From contig CM034307.1 in the NCBI GenBank assembly GCA_019925795.1, positions 17,877,197 through 17,941,196 on the forward strand: a stretch of 64,000 nt of DNA, given 5' to 3'. The stretch comes from Dendrobium chrysotoxum. Taxonomy: Eukaryota > Streptophyta > Magnoliopsida > Asparagales > Orchidaceae. This document shows positions 1 to 9,479 of this stretch, one piece after another. Position 1 is the stretch's first letter; each line of letters begins with the position of its first letter. The position numbers and the translations under genes are program-made. Under the pieces are notes generated by a model. It was not told the DNA's origin. It saw only the letters and a list, made by a program, of their open reading frames with translations, and did no database searches.

Positions 1-594
1 AAGAATTCTCCCTTAGGTTAGGTTTCTCCCACCTTAACACTTGACTTTTGGATTGGATGGTCTTGATTTGTTTGGAGGGAGTTTGGATGCATGAAAAGTG
101 TCCTCTAAGCTACCCAAAGCTAGGAATAGGGTTGGTGGTGAGTGTGACCTCTCTTGGTCCATGGGAAAGGGGACCACACCTTTTCCCCCATTTAGGTGAA
201 CCAAAGCTTGGCTTGGTTTAAGGGGTTGGCTTAGGACTTCTTAAGAGAGAAAAATGGTTTATTTTCCAGCAGGTTTGAGTATGTTTTGGATTGAGGTAAA
301 GGTTTTCCAAGGTGGCATAGTGATGTGGCCATGATTTGGCTCTTTCTCATGGGTTTAAAGGGGTTCGGAGAGGATTTTCACCCTCCAAATGGGTTGACAA
401 AGTCAACCCAAGGGAGAGCTTGACTTGAAAAGCTTTGAATATGTCAAGAGTGTCCAATTAAATGATTTTGAGGGATTGATTTGATTTAAAATGGGTTCAA
501 GCATTGAAATTGACCTTAATGTGGGTTAAAGGTTGATTTGGTCAACCCTGGTTGACTTGGTCAACCTGGTCAAACCATGGGTTGAGTTTGGGTC
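1..594. other. Repeat-like flank without genes
   Basis: No coding region is visible. The stretch is rich in the motif TTGGTCAACC and its complement GGTTGAC (around 390-410 and 535-575), which also recurs at 2345-2375, 15305-15330 and 16240-16270. This marks it as a diverged dispersed repeat. It ends where a Copia LTR begins. Confidence 0.5.
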
Positions 595-2207
595 TGTTAC
601 AACTCGGGCACCCGAGTTTATGATTTTGATGATAATAATATTATTGATTGGTTCTTTATTTCTCCTAGTATTTATTAGGTATACATGTTTGTGTGTTGAC
701 TAATATTTCAGGTACAACAGGCATCGGTCTTTGAAGATTCAGGGCTCAAGACTAGGTATAATAGGTTATGTTGAAAGAGAATGTAATTTTCATTTTTTAT
801 TTTAACTTCTTGAGTTAAGTCCTGTAAAGGTGCATGATAGCCTGGTGACCGTGCACACACACACACTGGGAGAAAATTTTAATGTTAAATATTTTAATTT
901 TTCTGTACATCGTACTGTACGATATAGATCGTACTGTACGATCTGGTGTTATAGAAATTAATTAAAATATTTTATTTTTCTGAAAAAAATTCTTTTGAAA
1001 TATAACTAATCGTACAGTACGAATACCACATCGTACTGGACGATCTGGTATAATTAGAAATCCCGTCGATCATTAAATTAGGCAAAAATTTAAATTTGAA
1101 AATTGTTCTTTTCGTACTGTATGATCTTAATCGTACTGTACGATATTTAAAATATTGCCTAATTTAATCCTGTGATTATTCAATCGAATCTGCATAATTT
1201 TGATATTTGGATCGTACTGTACGAACTGGATCGTACTGTACGATGATTAGAGACGATTTTGGTCGTCCCAGGATTCGTCCTGGACGAACTGCACTTCGAT
1301 TGAACTAATCATACTGTACGATTCTGAGATCGTACAGTACTAACAGGTCAAATTCTGCACATTATACTGGACGATCCTGCGATCGTACTGTATGATCTTT
1401 GACGGCTGAATTGGATTTTTAGGGTTTTTTGAAGCCCTCTATTTAAGCTTTCTCATAAGACTTTGTAGGAGTCTTTTTGGGCATTCATTGAGTTATTTTT
1501 CTTCTAAAGAAAGCTTGAAGAGAGAGCCTTGGGCTAGGGAGAGAAAGGGTGGAGTTTGTAAGAGAGGGAGAAGATCCTTGTGGGCTTCAAGGGAGTGTGA
1601 GAGGGGGTTTTCACACGGTTGCTCCGGCGAACTTGCACCTGAGTTCCTCCAAGAGTCAAGGTTTGTCTTGAGGGAAGCTTTGGGAAGAAGAAGACCTCTT
1701 TGGTGTCAAAAGACCCGGCTACTCCGCCGCACCGGGAAAGGTGAAAGTGATTCAAGGTCCTCTGCCTCACCAAGAGGGTTAAAAGAAGTCAAGGTTCTCT
1801 GCCTGTGAAAGGAGTACGGTCCTCTGCCGCACCGGGTTGGTGGAAGAGAGTTTGTAAGGGCTTCTCCGCCTAGCTGAGGGGGCTAAAGGAGAGACACTAT
1901 AGTGATAGTGCAATACCTGGAGAGGAGGCTCCGGGGAGTGGACGTAGGTCATAGTTTGACCGAACCACTATAAATCTAGTGTGCTCTTTTTGATTTTATT
2001 TTTCGCACTTTATTTTCGTGCATCTTATTTTTTATTATAACTGCTTGGTGAAAATATGAGAATATTATTTTATTATGATAATTAGAGAATAATCACCATC
2101 TTTATATAACAAACCATCAGCTTCCGCATTTGACTAGTTAAGTTATTATTGTAAGAAATCTAAAAAATCAATAAATATTAGAACTCTTGGCGCATCTCGA
2201 TCTTTCA
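595..2207 (+). mobile_element. Copia-type LTR (SIRE-like family), copy A
   Basis: It begins TGTTAC and carries the family signature 'gattttgatgat' near its start. It ends ...CTTTCA, just before a decayed iMet primer site. It shares landmarks with the LTRs at 17738-19457 and 25938-27657: the early cytosine-rich stretch, a U3 packed with TCGTAC-N-GTACGA palindromes (911-1395), the 'ctctgcc...accgggttggtgg' block near 1740-1850, the 'ggggagtggacgtaggt' block at about 1935-1950, and 'ccactataaatctagtgtg' after it. Its palindromes keep more CpGs than the other copies, so it is either younger or less deaminated. No matching second LTR or internal region follows, so it is a solo-like or truncated 5' end. 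Open frames inside it are not genes. Confidence 0.75.
911..1395. repeat. Cluster of TCGTAC-N-GTACGA palindromes in LTR U3
   Basis: About twelve copies of a 13-base palindrome (arms TCGTAC and GTACGA around one T or A) lie at roughly 910, 929, 1010, 1031, 1112, 1131, 1212, 1231, 1275, 1309, 1330 and 1383. Some are degenerate by one or two bases. Each has two GTAC cores in inverted orientation. The same array, more decayed, is in the other LTRs of this family. Confidence 0.8.
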
Positions 2208-2209
2208 AG

Positions 2210-2222
2210 TGATATTAAAGCA
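2210..2222 (+). promoter_or_regulatory. Decayed iMet primer binding site
   Basis: The sequence TGATATTAAAGCA sits two bases after the LTR end, where intact relatives have TGGTATCAGAGCG. All differences are G-to-A or C-to-T transitions. It supports this LTR having been a 5' LTR and not a product of LTR-LTR recombination. Confidence 0.55.
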
Positions 2223-3364
2223 TACACTTGACTTTCAGGGTCAAACAAGTTCAAATGAGTATTTTGAGATCAATGAAGGTTGTACCATGCATTGGTAAGG
2301 CCATTTGGATTGAAATTAATATTTGAAACCTTAAGGGACATTTTTGGTCAACCTTAGATGACTTGGTCAACCAGGTTAAACCAAGACTTGAGTTTGGGTC
2401 CAATGTATTCCTAATGATATTTAGGATCCATTGGAATAGGTTTTGAATATTGATATGGGAAGGTCATGTTGAACTTTGGGGAAAAGACCAAAAACCTCTA
2501 TAAAGGGCATTTTGGTCATTTTGACCCCTAATCAATATTGGGTCAAACTGGGTCCAGCAAAGTATAGGTTATTGGTCAAAAAGTCATAACAAAGGTCATG
2601 GATATGGTCTAAAGGTTTGGAAGGCATCCCAAGGTCAAATTTCACCGGATGGCAAGTCTAGTGGCATAGGCTATAAATAACTGAAGGCTTTGCAGCCTTT
2701 GGGAAAAGATTTAGTTTGAGGGGCTAGGAGTGTTGGATTGAGCTCAAATTTGGAGGATTGTCTCAGAGACATGTCTAGACAATATGCAATAGATATATCA
2801 TGGGTCGGAGGTCACTTGACTGGGTTTCTAGGTGATAGAAAGTTCACCCAAAAAGGGTTTTAGGACCTAGATCATTGACCTTGAAGGTTTGATTTTGAAT
2901 GTTGGATTTGGGTTGGATTTAAGAGTTAAATGATTGACCTTAAACCATTCATATCAATGGAAATCAAATTAAGGATTGAAATTAATTGGATATGATTCAG
3001 AATTTGATTGATTGTTAACTGAAGGCTAGATTAAAGATTGAGTTGAAAGGTTGAGCTGGGTTTGAATGGGATTGAATTTGATCTTTATTAGGACCTTTAT
3101 GACTGAGGGGTGGACATCTCCCCATCATTAGGTCACTAAAAAGAAACCCAAGTGGGTCCTAGTGACCTCATACAAAAATGATGTCAATAAATGGACCCTC
3201 AATATGAGTAGTAGAATGAAGTTCTATTGCACATATTGGCGTTGACCGAATTAAAAAGTCAAGTCTAGAATTTTGATCCTAAGGAAAGGGAATACCTAAC
3301 CTTAAGGAAGAGAAGAGAAGGTAGAACTAGGATGGTGCCACAAAGGATGTTATCCACCACTAAT
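2223..3364. other. No gene; diverged repeat with a TATA-like box
   Basis: No supported coding region. A CTATAAATA box at 2671-2679 is followed by a short GC-richer leader. The stretch to about 2880 resembles 16380-16570 (shared 'agacatg', 'gatagatcatg/gatatatcatggg', 'ggtcatttag/ggtcacttga' order). Both may be remnants of one LTR family. The short minus-strand frame at 3265-3519 is an artefact of the tandem repeat that starts near 3365. Confidence 0.35.
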
Positions 3365-4320
3365 GGGTGATTATGTGGTGGGGTCGAAACATGCCCAACA
3401 CAAAGGATCGAGTGATCATATAATGGGGTTAAAACATGCCCATCATAGAGGATTAGATTGAATGGTCTTATGGTGGGGTCGAAACATGCCCAACACAGAG
3501 GACCGGGTTGAATGGCCATATAGTGGGGTCAAAATATGCCCACTATAGAGGGTCGAAGATCATGTGATGGAGTCAAGGCATGAACACCACAATGATCGAG
3601 ACTGGATGGTCGTATGATGGGGTCAAGAATGCCCACCACAGAGGATCGACTGGATGACCATATAGTGGGGTCAAAATATGCCCGCTATAAAGGGTCAAAG
3701 ATCATGTTATGGGGTCAAGGCATGCCCACCACAATAATCGAGACTGGATGGTCATATGATGGGGTCAAGAATGCCCACCACAGAGGACTGGCTGGATGAC
3801 CATATAGTGGGGTCAAAATGTGCCCACTATAGAGGGTCGAAGATCATGTGATGGGGTTAAGGCATGCCCACCACAATGATCGAGACTGGATGGTCGTATG
3901 ATGGGGTCAAGAATTCCCACCACAGAGGACCGGGTTGAATGACCATATAGTGGGGTAAAAATATACCAGCTATAGAGGGTCAAAGATCATGTGATGGGGT
4001 CAAGGCATGCCCACCATAATGATCGAGACTGGATGGTCATATGATGGGATCAAGAATGTCCACCATAGAGGACCAGCTGGATGACCATATAGTGGGGTCA
4101 AAAAATGCCCACTATAGAGGGTCGAAGATCATGTGATGGGGTCAAGGCATGCCCACCATAATGATCGAGACTGGATGGTCGTATGATGGGGTTAAGAATT
4201 CCCACCACAGAGGACTGGCTGGATGACTATATAGTGGGGTCAAAATATGCCCACTATAGAGGGTCGAAGATCATGTGATGGGATCAAGGCACACCCACCA
4301 CAATGATCGAGACTGGGAGG
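3365..4320. repeat. Tandem minisatellite, ~47-bp monomers in ~142-bp higher-order units
   Basis: The landmark 'ccatatagtgggg' recurs at 3516, 3658, 3800, 3943, 4085 and, with one change, 4227: a period of 142-143 bp. Each unit holds three related ~47-bp monomers, each with a 'TGGGG...GCCCA' core whose flanks are inverted repeats (for example TATAGTGGG with CCCACTATA). More irregular monomers fill 3365-3515. Both ends are bounded by similar sequence ('gatggtgccac' near 3334 and 'gatggtgtcac' near 4330). The array lies just 3' of a minus-strand gypsy pol end. Tandem repeats between pol and the 3' LTR are a known habit of Tat/Ogre-type elements. Confidence 0.9.
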
Positions 4321-4528
4321 CAGTTAGGATGGTGTCACGAAGGGTGTACTCCACCACCAGCGGGTCTGATTCTAAGGAGAGGAAGAATCCTATCCTTAAG
4401 GAAAAGAGAACCGAATGATTGAAGACTCCGAACTATTTGGAAATTAATTTTGATAATAAGAAAGTGATTGGACAAGATTAACTCAAAATACTGAAACATT
4501 TCTTTATTGATTGATAATGTGATCTATA

Positions 4529-4795
4529 TCAAGCATAGTATTTCTTAAGGAAACGCCCATTGATAGGAAGCATTGGGTGATTTCCTTTATAATCCACTAG
4601 CTGATACGAGCCCCTTCGTAGATTATCTCTACAATGAAGGGTCCCTCCCAGGTTGGTTCAAATTTCCCACCGATCTTTCAGTGGGCTAAGATAGGCCTCC
4701 GAAGAACCAAGACCAAGTCTCCTACTTGGAAGGTTCTAGGTCGCACTAACTTATCATGGGCTTGGACCATTCGAGCCTTATATAACTCTAAATTT
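4529..4795 (-). pseudogene. Ty3/gypsy integrase C-terminal end (fragment)
   Basis: Read on the minus strand, this gives YKARMVQAHDKLVRPRTFQV and GDLVLVLRRPI, then KFEPTWEGPFIV. After a one-base frameshift near 4600 it gives LVDYKGNHPMLPINGRFLKK, ending at a TGA at 4529-4531. The order 'RxFQVGDLVL...TWEGPF...LxDxxG...LKKYY' is the C-terminal DNA-binding part of plant Ty3/gypsy integrases. Upstream integrase is missing: the RTE LINE fragment abuts at about 4796. One in-frame stop and one frameshift make it non-functional. Confidence 0.75.
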
Positions 4796-6600
4796 TGTTG
4801 TGTAAGGAATTTAAGAAAATAATATATGATGCAAAGAGTTTAGCTTTTAGTGATTTATATAATAGATTAGATACTAAGGAGGGAGAAAGATATATATATA
4901 AGTTAGCCAAACAAAGAGATATGAGTAGTAAAGATTTAGTTCAAGTGAAGTGTATTAATGATGAAGATCAAAAAGAACTTTTTTTAAAAGATGATATTCA
5001 ACAAAGGTGGATGAGATATTTTGCTAAACTTTTTGATGAAGAATGCGAAAATAAAATTGACTATAGTGACCTTAGCAATCTAAATGAAAATAAAGATTTC
5101 TTTTTTTATCGGCGTATTAGTAAAACTGAAGTTAGAGAGGCTTTAAAGAAAATGAAGGGTGGAAAAGCTGTTGGACTTGATGATATTATAATAGAGGTCT
5201 GGAAATGCTTAGGAGATGAAGGAATTTCTTGGATTACTAAACTTTTTAATACTATTTTGAAGACTAAAAAATGCCAGATGAGTGGAGAATGAGTGTGTTA
5301 ATCCCTATTTTTAAGAATAAAGGTGATGCATAAGATTGTGCAAATTATAGAGGAATTAAGTTAAAGTGTCATACTTTAAAACTATAGGAATGAGTTTTGG
5401 AGCATAGGTTGCGGCGTGATACTAATGTTTCTCAAAATTAATTTGAATTCATGCCAGGTAGGTCTACTATGGAAGCCATACATTTATTAAGAGGTTTAAT
5501 GGAGAAATATAGAGAGAATAAGGAGGATTTACATATGATATTTATTGATTTAGAAAAAGCATATGATAAAGTTCCAAGAGAAGTGCTATAGAGAATTCTT
5601 GAAAAGAAAAGAGTTAATAATGCTTATATTCAAATCATTAAAGATATATATGCAGGAGCTACTACTCTTGTTCAAACACAAGGTGGTTTGACCAAGTATT
5701 TCCCTATTTCGGTTGGATTACATTAAGGATCAGCCTTAAGCCCATATCTTTTTTGCTTTAGTCATGGATGTTCTTACTAGACATTTGCAAAAGGATGCAC
5801 CTTGGTGTATGCTTTTTGTTGATGATATTCTTCTTATTGATAAGACTAGAGAGGGAGTTGAAGGTAAACTTGAATCATGGAGGTCAACCTTAGAGTCTAA
5901 AGGTTTTCGCTTGAGTAGATCTAAAACGTAATATATGGAGTATAATTTTAGTAATAATAGACCTAGTGAGGGGATTGTGACTTTGGCCGATCAAGTTATT
6001 AATAAGAGTACATGTTTTAGATATCTTGGATCTATTGTACAAAGTGATGGTGAAGTAGATGGGGATCTTATCAGCAAAATCCAAGTTGGATGGTTGAAGT
6101 GGAGGAATGCATCAGGCTTATTGTGTGATAGAAAAGTACCCCTCAAACTTAAGGGAAAATTTTATAAGACGGTGGTGAGACCTGCAATGCTTTATGGCGC
6201 CGAATGTTGGACATTAAAAGAGTAGCATAATTCTAAGTTAAGTGTTGCAGAGATGAGGATGCTCAGGTGGATGAGTGGCTTTACCCTTAGAGATAGGATA
6301 CAAAATGAGCATATTCGTGAAAAGGTTGGAGTAGCTCCAGTGGAAGATAAGATTAGAGAGAGTCGCGTTAGATGATTTGGTCACATAAAATGGCGGCCTC
6401 CCGATGACCCCATTAGGAAAGTAGAGGTCTTAGATTTGACTTATGTTAAGAAAGCTAGAGGTAGACCTAAAAGACTTGGTTAGAAAATATTAGAAATGAT
6501 CTTTCTTTATTATATTTAAACAAGAATTTGACTTTTAACAAGACACAATGGAGAAAAAGGATTCATGTAGCCGACCCCACGTAGTGGGATAAAGGCTTGA

Positions 6601-6636
<36 letters not shown>

Positions 6637-6640
6637 GGTG
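4796..6640 (+). pseudogene. RTE-clade non-LTR retrotransposon, 5'-truncated, reverse transcriptase remnant
   Basis: The coding trace begins inside the endonuclease-RT linker (CKEFKKIIYDAKSL; KQRDMSSKDLVQVK). It runs through RT motifs: GGKAVGLDDI, IFIDLEKAYDKVPREV (about 5539-5590), LxQGSALSPYLF, the catalytic box as MLFVDDILLI (near 5810-5840), FRYLGSIVQSDGE, and the C-terminal RPAMLYGAECW and MRMLRWMSG. A one-base indel in the A-run near 5266-5271 and several stops, such as after GDA near 5330, kill it. The 3' end carries the conserved plant RTE tail (around 6570-6600) followed directly by a TGT microsatellite. Endonuclease is absent, consistent with 5' truncation on insertion. Confidence 0.8.
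6601..6636 (+). repeat. (TGT)n microsatellite tail of the RTE element
   Basis: Twelve TGT units directly follow 'gggataaaggcttga', the usual terminus of plant RTE LINEs. These end in short tandem repeats instead of poly(A). On the opposite strand it reads as a poly-glutamine frame, which is not a gene. Confidence 0.85.
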
Positions 6641-7271
6641 ATTTAATGGATTTATTTAATTTTTTAATTAGGGTACTTTTCTTATTTTTGTACCAAATGA
6701 GCTCCAAACAACTTTTAATCTTTCCCAAATGTTAGAAACGATTCCTAGGAATGATTTCAAGTGTTTGAGTTTTTTTTGGTATTTTTATATATTTTATATA
6801 TTTATTTTAATTAATTTCTGGGTTTGCATAATTATTAAAATATTTTTAATTTTGGGTGAATTATGAGGGGCTTTTATTTTTTTTATTTATTAAACTTTTA
6901 ATTTTGAACTTTTTTATATATTAAATATAATTTTTAGATTTGAAAATTAATTTATTGTGAATTTTCAAAGGTCTTAGATTAAATATGAGCGTGAATCTTG
7001 GGTTTCACTAAATGATAGACCAAATGACCTCCAAAAGTAATGAAACTTCAAACATATGTAAATAAATACATTTACTTCACACCCATTAAATTTGGGCTCA
7101 TCAAAGCCTCTCTAGGTTGAAAAAAGAATAAACAAACCTAAATACATCTACAATTTTGGTGATTTATCTTAGGAGCTAGGCCCATTGGATTTAGGAGAAA
7201 TTTGTTGTAAACTAACCCTAACATACATATAAACACACCACACAAGAATAAAAATCTAATTCTAAATGCAT
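6637..7271. other. AT-rich spacer, no gene
   Basis: Long A/T runs with stops in all frames. This is pre-insertion target DNA of the LINE that follows; it continues at 13643 after that element. Confidence 0.6.
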
Positions 7272-7286
7272 GAATAGTTATGAATT
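7272..7286 (+). repeat. Target-site duplication of the L1 LINE, left copy
   Basis: GAATAGTTATGAATT is present here and again at 13628-13642, immediately after the poly(A) of the LINE. An identical 15-bp pair is the hallmark of target-primed reverse transcription. Confidence 0.9.
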
Positions 7287-7395
7287 CCTGTAAGATTTTA
7301 GAGAGAGAAGTTCCACAATTCTAGAGAGAGACTAAGGAAGATTCAAATTTCCTTCTTCCCGGGTTCTTTTGGTTTTCCCGGCTGAGGCTGCGGGC

Positions 7396-9479
7396 ATGGC
7401 GGCAGGAGGCCGCCGGCCATCTTAGGCTTCGAATTTGGATGGCTCCGCCATCCCAAACTTAAAACCAGACGTATTTGGTAATTTGAATGGTGATAAGAAT
7501 GAGAATGGACGAAATCTTGATGTAGGTCCTCGCAGCAAATCTAATGGAGGTATTGTCATTTCTGAGCCGTCAGTCTCTCACATTACCCCATTAAAACATG
7601 TGGAAGGTAAGGGCAAAGGTATCGCTTTGGATTTAGATTGTAATACCCCACAAATTAAGAAAAATACTACTTTTTCTCCGAAAATTATGGATCCCTATGC
7701 TTCTTCTTCGAGTATGAACATTTTTGTTAATCAATTTGGATATTCAAATGCTACTTCTGTCCATGGCAGTAAGATAAATGCGAATGATCTGAATGTGGTA
7801 AACAAAAATACTCGTAATCCAATTGGGAAACCTAGTTATTCGAAAGGAATAGCAGGGGATATAATTGATGGAAGTGCATTGCAAGTGTCTGAGGTATTGC
7901 CTGGTTACAAGGTTACAGTCAACAGTGGGGATAATCCTTGGAAGAAACCAGCTTATATCAAGATCAACTTTGACAGCAGAAATATAATTCTATCAGAGGA
8001 TGGGAAAGTAATTAAGCTAAATGAAGCTGCTGAAATGGAGAATGCCAAGAAACTTGAATTTTTTATAGTTGCTAAGGTGTTTGGAAGTGTTTTACCATCT
8101 CATATGGTAGCTTGGAATCTGAGAAGGCAATGGGCTTATTTTGGAACTTTTCACTTTACAACTCTCGGTAAAGGCTGGTACTTGTGCTCCTTCAAGACTA
8201 TGGCAGCAATGGAGGGTGTTCTTATAGGTGGGCCTTGGTTTGTCAATAACCATATTGTAGGAATGGAAAGATGGTCTACTAAGTTTTCTCCAAACTCTTT
8301 AAAAGGTTTGTCATCTCCTATTTGGATTAGAATGCCCCACTTGCCTTTGCATTGTTGGGATGAAAATAATGTAGCTTTGATAGCTTCTATGGTGGGAACT
8401 CCTTTGATGATGGATGGGAATATGTTTAGCTGGGGAAGGAGGGAATTTGCAAGGGTATGTGTGAGAATGGATTTAGACAAACCACTTCCTGTAGGAGTTT
8501 GGGTGGATAGCTTGGCTGGAAGGTTCTACCAAAAAATAGAATATGAAAGGATTGAATCGTTGTGCTATGAATGTGGTTTGATTGGTCATAAATCAGAAGA
8601 GTGTAAGAACAAGAAGGTAGATGAGGAGAAGGGAGACATTGTTCCTTCTAGACAACCTAAGGTGGACATTGCTGTAGGAGACCAGGACATGGGAACTGTT
8701 GGTTCCTATGGACCTTGGATTCATGTGAATCAAGGTAGGAATAAGAGTAAATTCAATCCTTTGAATGTGAAGAGATGGGCTATGACAAAGCTTGGAACAT
8801 TTGCTAGTATTCTTGATGAAAATAAAGGTCAGTCTGATATTACGATCAAAGTTGTAAAGGGCAGAAAGGGAAACATTCTACAGCATAAACAAGTTGAGGA
8901 AGGAAACAATTCTGAAGGCATTAAGTCGGTTCAGGAGCAAAACACTTTGAGCTTGGTCAATAAATTCCAAACCCTTTGTGATCAAGAGGAGGAGGACCAA
9001 GGCAATTCCAACAATTTCAACATAAGCATTGATCAAGACACAAATACAGTTCATGAGCTGGAAGTTGAGGAAGGGGAACTAATCTTGGAAAATCCACCCA
9101 GGTATGCAGAAGATGCTTTGCCATTAAAGACTGTTGGGACAGACACTATTAGGAAATCTGGAACAAAGGAAGTAGACAAGGCCACGGTAGTGAAGCTCTG
9201 GTTCAGCCAGAGGATGCTAAAACTGCGAATGAAGTGGCTTGTGTTGAGGAGCATGTGACCTTACCTTGTAAATCAGATATGTTTGGGAAGGGATGCTTGC
9301 GAACTCAGGTAAATCCTTCTGGATTATCTGCGAACTCAAGTTCTCCCTATCAAAAATCAGAATTTAGACTTCATAAGGAATTGCAATCCTTGGGAAAGAA
9401 TAATGTTATTAATCATGGTAGGAAGGTTGGTAGTAATGTTAAGAATGGGAAAGGGAGAAATCCTAGCTCCTACCATTAA
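7396..9479 (+). pseudogene. LINE ORF1 (DUF4283 / zinc-knuckle nucleic-acid-binding protein), broken
   Basis: An ATG at 7396 opens in the frame of the long ORF and reads nine codons before a TAG at 7423-7425; the frame then stays open for about 600 codons. No ATG lies at the start of the open stretch, so 7396 is the likely ancestral start. The middle (about 8040-8510) has the W-rich DUF4283 pattern (WNLRRQWAYFG; GPWFVNNHIVGMERW; PIWIRMPHLPLHCWDE). A CCHC knuckle, CYECGLIGHKSEEC, lies at about 8562-8603. A frameshift near 9190-9200 moves the C-terminus into another frame (QPEDAKTANEVACVEEHV), which runs to TAA at 9477-9479. The protein would bind LINE RNA in the ribonucleoprotein particle. Confidence 0.85.

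Noticed and set aside
1488..1808. 106-codon plus-strand frame in the first Copia LTR (and similar frames at 18833-19084, 27031-27336 and 35984-36289)
   Set aside because: They lie wholly inside LTR sequence, depend on the 39-bp repeat or GC-rich leader, and are not conserved as protein between LTR copies.
3265..3799. Small proteins in the 142-bp repeat
   Set aside because: Frames follow the repeat period and change with each unit.
3365..4320. CRISPR-like array of spaced repeats
   Set aside because: Monomers are contiguous, variable and lack unique spacers; the context is plant retrotransposon.
6516..6728. Poly-glutamine protein on the minus strand
   Set aside because: It is the TGT microsatellite at the end of the RTE element read in reverse.
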